Source: Mytilus californianus
Lineage: Eukaryota; Mollusca; Bivalvia; Mytilida; Mytilidae
Direction: 5' to 3'
Assembly (NCBI RefSeq): GCF_021869535.1
Contig: NW_026262701.1
Coordinates: 43,775,278-43,839,277, forward strand
Length of the DNA stretch: 64,000 nt
A model generated the notes under the pieces. It was not told the DNA's origin and ran no database searches. It saw only the letters and a program-made list of their open reading frames with translations. Below, piece by piece: positions 37,501-52,500 of the stretch. How positions within the stretch are numbered: the first letter of the stretch is position 1; each line of letters opens with the position of its first letter. The position numbers and the translations under genes are program-made.

Positions 37501-40500
37501 ATGAAGACATAATCTTTCAATCAGTTTAATTGAGGTCTGGAGCTGGCATGTCAGTAACTGCTAGTAGTTCTTTGTTAATTTATGTATCATTGTCATTTTG
37601 CTTAGTTTCTTTTGTTACCTATTCTGACATCGAACTCGGACTTACTTTAAACTGAGTTTACTGTGCGTATTGCTATGTGTTTCTTTATTCTACATTAGCT
37701 AGAGGTATAGGGGGAGGGTTGAGATCTCACAAAACATGAATAACCCCGCCGCATTTTTGCGCCTGTCCCAAGTCAGGAGCCTCTGGCCTTTGTTAGTCTT
37801 GTATGTTTTTTTAATTTTAGTTCCTTTATATGTTTTGGAGTTTAGTGTGACGTCCATTTTCACTGAACCAGTACACAATTTTATTTAGGGGCCAGCTGAG
37901 GACCACCTCCGGGTGCGGGATTTTCTCGCTGCGTTGAAGACCCATTGGTGGCCTTCGGCTGTTATCTACTCTTTGGTCGGGTTGTTGTCTCTTTGACATA
38001 TTCCCAATTTCCATTGTCAATTTTATTTGTTTGTCTTTTTGTCGTTATTTTTTGTTTTGGTAATGCATTTGTCCGTTTTTTCGTAGACTTGTTGGTCTTA
38101 ATGTTCCATTGATATCGTCTCCATATTTTCAATCAACATTTTTTTATGACTAAGTCTAGTTATTTGAATATATGAAATGATAATACTCAACACCCTTGAA
38201 ATTTGTTAAAGAATTCATAAAAATATATATCATCTAGGCTATAAAGACCAGTGATTCCAGAAATTTTATTGTAGGCATGTAGCAGGTCCTAAAGAGTGAA
38301 AATTTGACAGCAATGTGAAAACATTTTTTTTTATCAGATCAGCCAAATTTCATTGACATGAGTGACTATCATAGACAGAAAAAAATATTACAGTCATTCC
38401 TTAAATAACTTATTTCAGTTTCATATCACAATTAGTTATTGCATTAAAACATTTGCTGCACATTTGACAAATTGTACAATGGCTTTAATTTCTCAATGGA
38501 CTTTTGAAATAAATTTTTAATTTTTTTTTAAATACATCAGACGATTGATTGATTGATCGATTTATTTATTGATGATTGTTTAACGCCGCGTCAGAACACA
38601 CCTATGTCATTGTAGTATTGAAGAAAAATTCAGATAAAATTAATAATCAATAACAAAAGTAATGTGAATTATTTCATATTAAGAGGATAAGGCATTAATT
38701 ATAACCTATGAGTATTATGCACTGTCACACATGAATTAATCTTAGTTTAATCATATAGAACCTACCAAAATCTGAATTTTTGAATGTTAGACATATACAT
38801 ATATATACATACATTCATATACGTACACGTTTCTTGTTTGAATTGTTTTCACATTTTTCATTTCGGAGTCCTTTTATAGCTGACTATACGGTGTGGGTTT
38901 TTTTATTGTCAAAGACCGTACGGTGGCATATATGTGGTTATATCCACCTCATTTGAACTCTGGTAGATAGTTGTCTCATCTTACCACATCTCCTTATTTG
39001 CATACATTAACAATTAAGCATGTAATGATTATTATAGTATGTACTTTATTGTTTAGATAAACCAACTGTACAGATCCCCGAGGAATCATATACACCAATA
39101 CTAGGTAATAATGTTACCATCAAATGTAACTACAGTTCCGATCCGCCAGCGACCAGTATACAATGGAATTACAATGTTTCAGGAAACTTCATTGATATCA
39201 ACTTAGATAAGGATAAATATTCTGGGAGTACAACAATAGAACCATCGCTATCGATCTTCAATATAAGTTTTGATGACACTGGACAATACCAATGCACAGT
39301 TCGTAATTATCTTGGGACAGGATACAGTTCTCCTGTTGCCGTGCAAGTTTTTGGAGGTATAATTATCTAAGTATCACACAACACAGCAGCATCTGTAAGA
39401 TAGCTTAACATAATGAATTCACTCTTCAGTCTTTTGCATATTAGTAATACAAATGGTGACACAACATAAAACTGAGGGTTGGGGTTCAGAAATAAAACAA
39501 CGAAAAGATATTGGTAATTTAAAATTAAAGTTGTTTTAAAGGGTAAATAATTGGAACATCGAGTTGGACCGATAACTCGACTTTTTAAATTTTAGCCTGA
39601 AAATAAAAATAACTCTTTACAAATTTTGTGCGTCACAATCGCAAGTTAACCTTCACAAGATCAGTCCAAAAATAATTCTCCTCCTTTTTTTTTAACAATA
39701 TTCGGCCAGCTATGGTAATTGTTATATTCATATTTTCAGGTTGATTTTTTTCCTTTTCTGCAACTTTGCCTTCTTGACATTCTAATCGTTAATTAAATCC
39801 TACTGTTTTTATATTTTTTATCTTAAATATCGACTTGTTCATTACAGATCCACCAACTGTTGATGGTTCACCATACTTTTATTCAACTATACTTGGAACT
39901 AATCTAACAATGAAATGTAACGTTAGTGGAATACCAGCGCCACTGTCTGTTTCTTGGCTGCGCAATGAAACTTCAGGAATGACGTCTATTCAGTCTAATA
40001 GCGGAAAGTATGACGGAGGAATCCTGACTTCGACATCACTTACAATATATAATGTTGCGGACACAGATGAAGGCTGGTATACATGTTTTGCTACAAACTT
40101 GGCGGGAAGTAGCTACAGCGAACCAGTTTACCTCAATGTTTCAGGAGGTAAAGGATATTATGATGAACTAAATCATATTTGATTCACGGAGTTTATAAGC
40201 TCTATAAGCTCTGGTATTGAATTGCACAATGAGAAGCTTCAGATTAAGCTCAGCAATTAATAAAAGTCATATTTCAATTGATATATATTCTGTAAAGCCA
40301 AAAAGTTTTTTTTTTTGCTATTTAATTTTTCGTTCGGAAACATTTTACATTTACAGTCAGATTATATGACATAAACAGTTGTCACTATTTAAATGAATTA
40401 AGGTAAATTTCTTTTTATTATTAATACAAAGTATACAAAACTTCAGGTGTACATTGTAATATAATACATTTATGTTCTTATTCAATACTTCAAACGAACA

Positions 40501-43500
40501 TAAAGCATTTACAAAGTAAAAACTCAACACAGTTTTTGGTTATCAGCTCGCCCCGACAGCACAGAAAGCTTATTTTTATTATAAACAATAAACAAATGTC
40601 CAATTTGCTGTCATCGACCGCTGCCATCACATATAAACACAATCTACAATAGAAAAATGTTCTATAAGTTGAAGAAAAAATCATTTCGATTTACATACAT
40701 GTATTTTATCAACTATTTTCTACATAACATACTGATTCACATTCCTATGAAGTCTTAATAAAAGGGGTGGGTGGGTGGGAAAACGAACCTTTCTGTCGGA
40801 TAGGCGAACCTCGAATGACAATTCTAGATATCTTATTATAATTTTAGCGCTAAAATTCTAGCATGAAGTTATCATGATTGATATAACTTAAACCGGTAAT
40901 AACTTACTGATGGTCCAATCAAATTAAACATAAACATGTTTTGATTTAAACACACGTGTTAAAAGTAAACAAATACACGTGTTCCCGAGTAACCTTTATA
41001 AATACATTTATGTTCTTATTCAATACTTCAAACGAACATAAAGCATTTACAAAGTAAAAACTCAACACAGTTTTTGGTTATCAGCTCGCCCCGACAGCAC
41101 AGAAAGCTTCGATTGATAAAGAAAGGGACATAAAGAAAAAGGGGGGACAAACAATATAAATTACAATCCTAAATTCTTAGATACTGACAATCTGTTGAGT
41201 ATACTCTCTTTAACATAACCATCTTTGGCTTTATCACTTTTCCATCTCCCGTGTTTCTTAAACAACCGGTCATCTATTCCAGCTTCTGCCGCGGCAGTAG
41301 CTCCTCCTGACCTCAAACTATGTAAGCCAAACTGTTTTTTATCAAGACCTAAACTGTCAAGTGCAGATAACAATAACTCTCTGGCTCTGGTGTAAGAAAT
41401 ATGACTACTCTTTCTAAGTTTGTATATATTCAAAGATTTACAATAACAAATAGATCTAAAAATAAAATCATTCGATTCTTCAGGAATGTTAGCTAACTTT
41501 AGATAACGCTGAAGTACATCTACCGGGCATGTAATATTCCCTGTTTTTGAAATGACAACATCTTTCCCTTCCCTATATACATCAGTTTTACTCTTGACTA
41601 AATGAAGTGTAAGGTAAGTAGGGGAAAACTGTATATCAGACCTTCTCAAGTTAGCTAACTCGGAGAATCTTAAAAAGCCAGCATAGGCTAATAAACACAT
41701 ACATGCTATTCTTACATCTTTTAAATTACAAGTATTATTAGCATATTTACATACAATATTTTTCAAAATATGCGGTGTGATAGGTTCTTTTTTGACAACT
41801 GAATGACCTATTTTTCTATGAGCCCCTTCAAGAACAGATGCAACTAGATTATTTTCACTGGGATCAGCAACGCCAGCTAATTTATGTGCCCATTTTATGG
41901 CGTAAAAAGCATCATTTAATTTTGAAACCGATTTTGCAGTTTCAGACAAATGAATTAAATATAAAGAAATATGTAAATGAGATGCTGGCAATGGTGAAAA
42001 AGAATATTGACTAGTCCACTTACACCATGAATTGAAGGCATATCTATATTTCTTCTGAGTACTCGCAGCCTTGGACGAAAGAAGGAATTCTGGTAACTGT
42101 TTGAACAAACTGCTGAGATCATTATTAGAGGCAACTTGTGAATTAAAGTCTGACCAATGTCCTACTGAAAAAATATCTGAAAAACGTAAAATTGCAATAA
42201 CATTTTATATACATATACAGAGGACGAATTATTAGCATATTTCAGATTTCTATACACAGTAAAATATAATATATATTCAAATATTTCAACGCCAGCTACA
42301 ATATCTTTATAGATACTAGGGCCATAAACTGTAAAACAAATTACCATGCCTGCTAAAATATCATTATAGATACTAGGGCCATGTCAAATAAAAAACCAAG
42401 CCTGCTACAATATCATTACCGATACTAGGGCCATGTCAACATAAACACCCATGCCTGCTACAATATACATATACTAGGGCCATGTCACAAACAGACCATG
42501 ACTGCTACAATATATCTATATATATATTAGGGCCATGTCACAAACAGACCATGCCTGCTAAAATATATCTATATATATTAGGGCCATGTCTAAGATGCAT
42601 CTAGCAAAACAGCCAAAACTGGCGAACCAAACGGTTCAATTCCGAATATCGTATTCTTATTCGAACCTTGCTTATAAATACCATCAGTATTTTTAAACAC
42701 AATAACATCTTTTACGTAATCTTGATAAATCAGATGTTTATCGAATATCAAAGGCCAGAATGCAGCAGAAATCCACTTAGGCACAACTAACGTGCCTCGA
42801 GCTTTACAAGCTATAATGTGTTTAATCGATCGTATCACAAGATTAATTGGTGGAACTAGCCAATTATTTTCATTGGTCCAAACTTGAGAAAATGCATCAA
42901 CTGCTTCAGAATCAGGTTGCCAAAATAAGGAGTTAAATCTCATAACTTTTCTATTTTCGACACTTGCAAACCTGTCAATCGAATAAGGACCCCACATATC
43001 ATTTAAAAAATTGAAAAATATATGTGTGACTCCCCAGTCCTCGAAATCAACCATTTTGCTGATATAATCAGCCTTTTCATTTTCTTTTCTGGGAATCCAT
43101 TGAATGTCAATTGATATTCCTTTTTGAATGCAAAATGAAAAAATAGATTTTGCTATAACATGAAGATTTTCTTTCATACTTCCCGAATTAACAATTTTGA
43201 CACAATTTTGATTGTCAGTAAACCACTTTATAGTTTTTCCTGTGAAACTATTCTTAAAAGAAAAAAGGGCCAACTCTATAGCTTTCAGCTCTCTCCATGT
43301 GGAGCTTTGTACCGTTTCACTACATGTCCACATCTTATGGAAAATCTTATTTTCTAATTCAACGGTGTATGCACCAGCGGCAATATTACTAGCATCTGAG
43401 TATATGACAACAGAAGATTTACTGTAATGACATAAATTACGATAGTTAATCATGGTGACATTTTCTAACCAGAACTTTAACTCTGATAAAACCTCGACGG

Positions 43501-46500
43501 GTTTGTACCCTGTAATGGGAATATCCCACCCAATTCTACTTTCAATTTCCATGTAACAGAACTTTGACATAATTCTAGCCACATTTCCGATTACGGGAGT
43601 CATAGAAATAATTCTACCTACAACCTGAGCTAAAGATCTAGCTGTAACATAGGGAAATTTAGCCAAAATTACATTCAATGAGAAAATCAAATCGTCAACT
43701 CGACGTTGAGTAATAGATAATTTGTATTCTTTCGAGTTCCAAACTATTCCCAACCATTCTAACTCGGTAACAGGTTTAAAAACAGACTTCTCCTCGTTAA
43801 TAAGGAAACCAGCATCAATCAAAGACCTTTTTACGAAGGACGATTGCTCATTACATGTATTTACATCTGGACTCATGCCAAATCCATCATCTAAATACAA
43901 AACAACTTTTATACCGTTTCCACGCCAAAATTTTACTAGTGGCCTCAAACATTTAGTAAAAATGTACGGACCGGTAGTAATTCCGAAAGCTAAAACAGTA
44001 TAGCAATAAAATTGACCTTCCCACTGAAAACCTAAGAAAGTCTGTTGCTGTGAGCATATGTCTAAGTGAAAATAACCAGATTTTAAATCAAACTTAAACA
44101 GATACATATCTTTGTCAAAATATTGTATAGCTAACTTCCAATCCTCAAATTTTATTTTTTCGCGCTTTATGTGTTTATTCAATTGACTCATATCTAAAAT
44201 AAGTCGTTTCTTACCGGACTTTTGAGTAGCAACACTCAATGGATTTACCACATATGGTTGAAAAGGCACTTTAATTACGCAACCTATTTGAACTAAATCT
44301 TCAATTGACTTTGTGACAAATTCAGTATTCTGCCGTGCTGATCTATTATTTCTGTGGTACATTTTAAAAGGTGTATCTATAAATGGAATAACATAACCAT
44401 TTTTTATTGTATCAAGCACAAAAGGACAAGCACCTATATTTTCCCAATACTTTACATGACAAGCTAATCTACCTTTCACCCCTTTAAATTTATCATATGA
44501 CTGACAATTTTCAAAATATTGAACTTGATCTAAAAAAGATTCTATATAATCGTTATCAACAAAACATGTAGAAAATTGGTCATTAATAGTGTCTAAATAC
44601 TTATCATTCACAATGACTGGAGAGTGACGTTCAGGCCCTACTTTACTACTTCTGGTAGGTTGTGGAGTTGCTGTTGGATGACCTGAGACTGGCGAGAAGA
44701 GGACAGTTTTTTCTCCAGTGGCCTTGTTGCTTGCAGTAGTGGCACGTGTCGATTGAGCAAGGCTCACGCCTTGCGAAGCTCCCACGAAAGGGCTGTTGCT
44801 GATTACGTTGATAATGCTGAGCGTAAGCAGGGTTACCATAAGATTCCGCAGGTTGTTGACGAGGCGGATTTTTTGGGTAAGGTTGCTGGCGAGATTTTGA
44901 CTTCTCCTTGGAGGTACGGATAGCTCTGGTCTCAGCTTGTCGTATCTTTCTCTCATCTTCAGAATCTGAAGCCACGGCATTGGATTCGTATTCCCTAACG
45001 GTTCCCCAACCAGCAGGGGAAGCATCAGCTATGCGTATTTTCTTATTACGGCTTTTGATCTTATCAGTTATGTCAAGAACTAATCTATAGGCTTGAGTAT
45101 TGGAGTTAGGGATGAATTTTGAAAGTTTATTAACAGTGTCTAATAATTCCTCGTTAAAGGCGTACTGAATTCTGTTTCCTTCCCCCTTAAATTTTAGAGT
45201 GACGTCCTCCTTAATTTTTCTCTTAAGGCAATCTTGTTCTTGTATGAGTTCAGATTTCAACTCACCTAACTTGCTGTCTAAAATTGTCTTAAAAAGCTCT
45301 ACAGTATCTACCAAATCAGACGACTTATCAGCTGCTTTATGAATATTAGGTGGCGGTAAACTATTATCTCCTTCGAGTAGTATGTCTTCATTCAATTCCA
45401 GACGTGGAGAAGATTCGGACATTTTACCAAGTGGCGATTTAAGAAAAAACGAACCTTTCTGTCGGATAGGCGAACCTCGAATGACAATTCTAGATATCTT
45501 ATTATAATTTTAGCGCTAAAATTCTAGCATGAAGTTATCATGATTGATATAACTTAAACCGGTAATAACTTACTGATGGTCCAATCAAATTAAACATAAA
45601 CATGTTTTGATTTAAACACACGTGTTAAAAGTAAACAAATACACGTGTTCCCGAGTAACCTTTATAAATACATCAGTAACAACGAGTAATGGATATCTGT
45701 AACAACATATATGGTTGATTAGATTTTATGATCTTATAATACTAATATTTTCTTTTTTCTTTTTTCTTTATCATAGATTTGTACATATGCTATAGATGTT
45801 ACATTGAAACATATATCACATAACCTGAATAAACACCAGAAGTATCGTTAAAATATGATAAGGTAAAAAAAAATACATGGCGAAGTCTCGGCCCGCTGGC
45901 TGATGTTGATCTATACAGGATGCAATAAAAATGTTACCATGCATTATCTTCTTCTTGACCTTTACAGACATTCTGTGAAATAAATCATTACTGTTTAACA
46001 TTTCAGATGAGCCGCATGTCACTATAGGAGCACAAGAATACACTGTGATTTATGGTAGCAATGTTACTATGGGGTGTTTCATCTCATCTCATCCAACCTT
46101 TTTATCAGTCCTTTGGCAACATAACACGTCTGGATCCCTGACCGATATCGATACTGATGAACAAAGAGTAACTGGTGGAACCATTATGCAGCCATCTTTA
46201 ACTTTAACACGTGTTAACTTTACACACCAAGGGTTATATCGGTGTCGTTCAACGAACCAAGTCGGGACTGGCTTCAGCAACTTTACAACTTTGACAGTCA
46301 TAGGAGGTATATTTATCGAAGTTTCTATATCAATTGATGATACCATATTTCATTGCTTCTGAGGGAATTAATTTTTTTCTTTGATCGTGCTATATTTTAA
46401 ATTGCTTTGAATAGAGATTTCGTTCTGTTTATGAATTCCCAATTGTTCCTAGTCGTTGATAACATTTTTTTAATATAAACAAGCCAAAAAGAGAAGGGAG

Positions 46501-49500
46501 GTAAATAATATATTTTTAAGTAGTGTGCATGTGTACACACACTAATTAAAACCGACCCTTCCTAAACGTTAAACCTATAAATCATTCCCAGAACATCATT
46601 CTGTATTTCATTGAATGGCTACTTGCTTTTACAGATATTCCAAACATCAATGTGCTAAGTTATTCCTACAACGTTATCGTCACAAGTAATATCACAATTG
46701 CATGTAATGTTAGCGCGACACCAGATGTTACAAGTATCAAGTGGCAGAAAGGTTCAACCAATGAAACAACAGATATGGTAATTGATCATGTGAAATACAG
46801 TGGTGGAACTGTTGATATTCCTTCACTAACTATTTGGCATTTGGAAAATGGAGATGAAGGCTGGTACACTTGCACTGCAGAAAATTTAGTTGGTATTGGA
46901 ACTAGTGATCAAATTTATATCAATGTTACCGGAGGTAAGTTTTTTATTGCAAATTTTAATTCTTTATACACAAAACAATCTCCCAAAGTTGCTGATAACT
47001 ATTACTTAAACAAATTCAACTGCATTGGCTTGACCGACATATCTAAAAAGTTAGGCATGTTATAGTATAGAAAAGGTAAATTGGAAGTCATATCCTATAA
47101 ATGATAGGTAAACGTATATGTTGATATTTATAGATGATCAACATTCAGTTCAAAGTAAATTGACCAATTCCCTGTCAGGTCAAAGCAGTATGACAATATG
47201 CATAAGAATCATACATTATTGCTCACTGAAACTTGTTTGGAATGGGATCATAACCTCTTGAACCTCATAAGAATTTTTTTATAAAAAAGTCTTCATCTGT
47301 TATACATTGGAGGGGTATAGATATATAATAAGATAAAAAAAACGTTGGTTTTTTTTCTTTTTGCAAAACCAGATTTCCAACGTAAAGAGTGCACATTTAC
47401 AAATAATTTAAATCTTCTAGTTGGGACTTGTAAATACAAACTGAATATCAGCATTTACTCTAAACAAAGAATTTAAAAGCGCAGCAAACAAAATAAGATA
47501 TTAAACTATGTCTTTGTGTTAAGTTATGTCTTCAACATGTTATTTCATAATTTTTCATATCATTATCTTAATTTATTCCGCTCAGACATTCCCATGGTAA
47601 CAATACCACGGAATTCATACGACGTCATTCTTGGAGAGAATGTAACAATTGGGTGCGAGATTAGTTCGCATCCACCATCAACAAAGGTTTCGTGGCAACG
47701 TAAAGTAACAGGAGAATTTACACCAATAATCATAGACAGAGTGAGGTTCAGTGGTAGTAGCGTAGCCAACCCATCTTTAACAATTAGCTTTGTAACATTT
47801 GAAGATGACGGAGAATACATCTGTGTTGTTGATAACTTTGTTGGTGAAGGTGAAAGCAATTCATCGATCCTATTAGTTATTGGAGGTAAGTAACAAGATA
47901 AGTTTCACATTTGTAATATTCAGATCTTTGCAGTTTTTGTGATTATAATGCATTTTACTTTACCTTTCCCGACAAATGTAAGCTTGCAGAATTGAGTTAA
48001 GACTAAACAAGTGTAAACCTGAATTAATTTCTTTTAATCACTGTATATCATTTATTTGTAAACGTTTATCTTTGTGACACTTTGACTCTCCCTGATTGGT
48101 GTTGGAGATTTCGAAGAGTTTGTAGGTAATGTTTGCAATTATACTAGAACATTGTATCGTGTTGTCTATTTTACAGATCCACCTACTGTATCTGTCAGTT
48201 CAACACTATATGACGCAATAGAAGACGACAATGTTACCTTGCAGTGTAATACTTCTGGCGTTCCGGATGTTCAGTCCGTATCTTGGCATTTAAACCTTAC
48301 AGCTAATAATCATATTCAGACCATGATAAGATACCAAACTGCATTTGAACCGTCTTTAACTATTTTAAGCGTAGCATTGAATGATGCAGGCTTGTATACA
48401 TGCACAGCAACAAACTTAGCTGGGACAACTCGCGGAGTACCAATACAATTAAATGTTGACGAAAGTAAGTAATGATACCAACTTGTATATAAAATGTTAT
48501 GATACGCACTCAAATCGATAAAAGAGGGCTAATTTTACTAGTCCAGTTAGATGTGGCGGCACAATACGAATGCCAATTTTCAAAAGTCGAAATTCTTGTA
48601 AAGGTTATGAGCCACTTTTGTCTTTGAATGTTTAAGAACCTAGCACCTCGGGTTGCGGAAATGGGTTGGTATTCTTAAGTGAATTGCTGTACGGCGAATG
48701 TTCTGCCTCTATCCACCTCATTTTCTAGTGATAGTCCAATATTTTGGTAGGTTATTAGGATGGATTATAGTAATATATGCACTCTGTACCAATATAACAT
48801 TTATAAACATAAGAAGGTGTGGCATGATTGCCAATGAGACAATTATTCACCAGCGACCAAATGATGTAGAAGTAAGCACTATTTATGTCACCGTACAGCC
48901 TTCAACATTGAGCAAACCCATACTGCATAGAAATCTATAAAAGGCCCCGAAATGATAAATGTAAAACAATCAGACGAGAAAACTAACGGTCACTGGAAAT
49001 GTAAATCCTTTAGGGTGTAATATTTAGACAACCTTTTCTCGGATTTCAAGTTTTTGCTAAATTTTACTTTTGCACATTCAATCAATATTTCAATTGACAA
49101 AAATAATATATAATGCATGGTTATAGTATTTGAACTAATATAGTCGTCCCACGAAGAATAACTTATCTTGCCAATACAATCATATTTCGTACAAGGAATA
49201 GAAGTTTAAAGATAGAAGTGACAACACAATCGTTTTATTACCTCTCAACAAAAGACACACATTATATTGTTTTATATTATTTGATTGTGGGCACTGACAG
49301 GCTCATGTTACAAAAAAATACCTCAGCTCCAAAATATCATTGAAAGTATCTATATAAAAAAGGAGATGTGGTATGATTGCCAATGAGACAACTATCCACC
49401 AAAGTTCAAATGATATGGATGTAATCAATGATTTATTTTGTCTCATTCCAGAATGTACGAAATATGTTCCAGATGTCAGTTATTCTGTCATAGATTGTAC

Positions 49501-52500
49501 GTTTACCAATAATACCGGTACTTGTGAAATCAACTGTGACAGTGGCTTTATGTTCAGAGATGGTAGTGACAGCAAAATATACCAATGCACTGGAAGAAAT
49601 CAATGGGTCCCACCTCTACCTATGCCAACATGTCTAGGTACGATGTGAACAATGTCATCCAGAAATTGATCTGTGAAAAAATTACAGTAAATGTTGATGA
49701 AAGTATTACTATTTATGCAGATTTTATCTGCTTTTTTTTGGTTTAAAAGGGCAATACGAAATTTAATCAGGATAAATAAAAAGAGATGTTTGGTATACGT
49801 TATTTAAAGTTGATGATATTTATTGTACTAAAAATGAATACTTTATAAAGACTATAACGCAATCTTTTGTAAGTGTTGTACTAATGGAATCGAAACTTTG
49901 TATATGTCTTTAAAGTTAGGGAAAGTATATGTCTTTGTTCTAACATAAGTTATTGTGATTTTGTAGAAACAGCGCCTTCTACTTACGTTCTTGTCGTGAA
50001 CATAAAATACAGAACATCTGGTATTGCATTGTTCTGCAAGACGGCACACAATCAAGCCATTAGTAATAGTTATGATGCAATCATTCAGCAGATTTCTTTT
50101 TATTGTAATAACCAGTTCGTATCAGTTGGACCAATAGCAGTCAACAGCACTAATTCAACGACGTCTAGTTTTGATGTAAGGTTTATTCATGTAGAGAGAT
50201 GAGGGGGAAACGTATCACAAAAATGAAAACAACACGTTATAAATTGCATGCGTCCGAAGCGCTTTTCTGGATTAACCTTCACCAGGAACGCTCAAAACCG
50301 AATATTTGAAAACCAAGGATGTATAAGGACGAAAAACATTGAACAGCTATACACCTAAAAGGACCTTTAAAAAAGCCAAATCCATCAAAGGCCAACTTTG
50401 CCTGAGGGAGTTGAAACCGTAGTTTCTGTATGATTCCAAAATTTATAAACGGACAATTTTAGATACAACACATTATAAATTTCATGCGTCCGTCAAAGTG
50501 GCCATGGTTGGATATTTATGATGCAGCAAAATACTGCTTAGTCATTGTTATTTAACAGTACAAAATAATATACTTTTGTCTTGTTCTGTAGGTAGCCCTA
50601 AAGATTCTGATTACCACATTAATACCTACCTAAACATAATTCTTAGTCTCCTTCCGGCAAAGGCGACGGGTAGTTTAGGTTTTCACTCCGTCCTTCTGTC
50701 TGTCTGTCCGTCCGTCGTCAGTCCGGCAAATCAGTTTTCCATACTTTTTTTCTTTGTGCTTGAAGATACTGATTTGATATTTGGTATATAGTCTTATCAT
50801 GCCTTGTTACAGATCATATATGAATTTTGTTCTCGTTTGATGATTTTGTACAGAGTTTTAGTCTTTGGAGTCTTAGAAAATCCACACAAGTAATCATTTT
50901 TCTTCTCTTTTTTTTGTCATGCTTGAAGATGTGATATTTGGTATATAGTTTTACCATCAGAAGTAACAAATCGAATTTGATGATTTTTGCAAAATTTTGG
51001 AAAATTAACGCAATGAATAAGTTTTCCACACTTTTTTTCGTCATGCTTGAAAATATTTATTTGTTTTTTGTTTAACCATGACAAGTTATATATCAAGTTC
51101 AAATCTTGTTCTGTTCAGATGATTGTTTATGCAGAGTTATGGTCATTGGGTTTAGAATATACACGCAAGTAATCAGCTTTCCGCACTTTTTTTGTCATTT
51201 TATTCCAGTACAATGAATTCTTAGGGAGTAGGGGACTATGTATTGCCATGCAATACTCTCAGATTGCTTGTTATCCTGTAATCAGTTTTTACTTTAAATA
51301 TGAAGTTAGGCAAAACCAATAACGTGTTATAAATTATTCAAAAATTGAAGAATAATTGCTACTTTCGCGATTAACATGTAAAAATCAATCGGTAATGTGA
51401 ATTCAGTGTAGTAAATCAAGTAAAATTCAAATGAGTTCTGTAAATTTAGTACATTAGTACATGTACATGGATGTTCACTTAAAATGAAAAACATACATGC
51501 TTATATATCATTCCATTTGTATTTTTGTGGATATAATGAAGTTTGAACATCGGTAAACAACTATTGCCTCTAAAGTATGTAACAGATGCAGATGACTTTT
51601 TGTTCCCCATACTCTTTCATTGCGTTGAACTCGTGATATCTCAGAGTATATTATATATCCAAACTAATAGATTTTCAATTAACTAACCCGTTTCTCATAA
51701 TTCCTGTTATCTCTGTTTTTGCTGTCAAACAGTCAAATCAAATAAGAGGTTTTTAGTTGATTCTTAAAGATCATATCGGGTTGAGTTTTTTTTCACAGTG
51801 TTTAATAATCGTAATACAGTCAAGCTCAATATCTTACGTCGTTTAGTTTACTAAATTGCATAATACTTACATGTTCTAGATCACAACAACATATTTCATT
51901 GTTGTTGGAGACTCTTCAACACCAAAGACAACAACTGATGCATGTGGGCTGTTGATAGAAAACAATATTAAGGACAGTCTCTTCTTCGTCTATGGCAGTA
52001 GCTTACAATGTGACAAAGAAGCATCTGCCATCACAAAAACAGACGGCATTGTTGTGAGCAAAGAGTCAAAGTGTCCTGATGGCTTTTCACTCATTGATGA
52101 AACAAATATATGCAGTAAGTTTTTGAATAATTATTAGGGTATGACATTTGGACCAAACATTTTTCTATCTTGAGAATAGTTTTGTTGTTGGCTGTTGTTA
52201 ATCATTCAAGTTTTATAATTTATGAATACCCTTAAAAAACGAATTATAGTCAGAACCGGTCTTTTTGATCTTAAAATCATCATGTTATGTTTTTTAGTTT
52301 ATATTTAGACTTATCCACCGCGGAAAACTCATTGCTGTTCAGACAATTCGTTATCAGTCAATTCAGGACTGTTCAGTAGTTTTTCAGTTAGAGGTTGACG
52401 TATACAAATAACACATACTGAAAAGTCTGAACATAAACTGAACAGATCTTAATAGAATACAAGCGCATTGTCTGAACAGTTTTTAAATTACAGGAACTTC

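Larger units (their letters stand above)
40463..45673 (-). mobile_element. DIRS-order (PAT/Ngaro-type) tyrosine-recombinase retrotransposon
   Basis: A 5.2-kb element transcribed on the minus strand inside a locus B intron. It has a Gag-like frame with a CCHC knuckle, an RT/RNase H frame and a tyrosine recombinase frame, with no integrase or protease seen. Its repeats are split and direct: B (45446-45673), genes, A (41001-41109), B (40780-41007), A (40463-40571). In element direction this is A1-genes-B1-A2-B2, as known for PAT/Ngaro elements and unlike the inverted repeats of DIRS1. Both repeat pairs look identical by eye and all three frames are open, suggesting recent insertion. AATACAT stands at both outer ends and at the internal junction. 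Confidence 0.88.

Noticed and set aside
44700-45025. N-terminal part of the 811-codon Pol frame, starting at 45025
   Set aside because: It overlaps the Gag-like frame including the zinc knuckle and shows no Pol-like sequence; the real Pol start is probably near 44700.
48698-48750. A possible second signal-peptide exon before sushi 2 (ATG, hydrophobic stretch, phase-1 donor)
   Set aside because: The frame M-F-C-L-Y-P-P-H-F-L-V-I-V-Q-Y-F is a poor signal peptide and lies beside repeat DNA; the preceding Ig8 donor already fits sushi 2. Kept only as a remote alternative.
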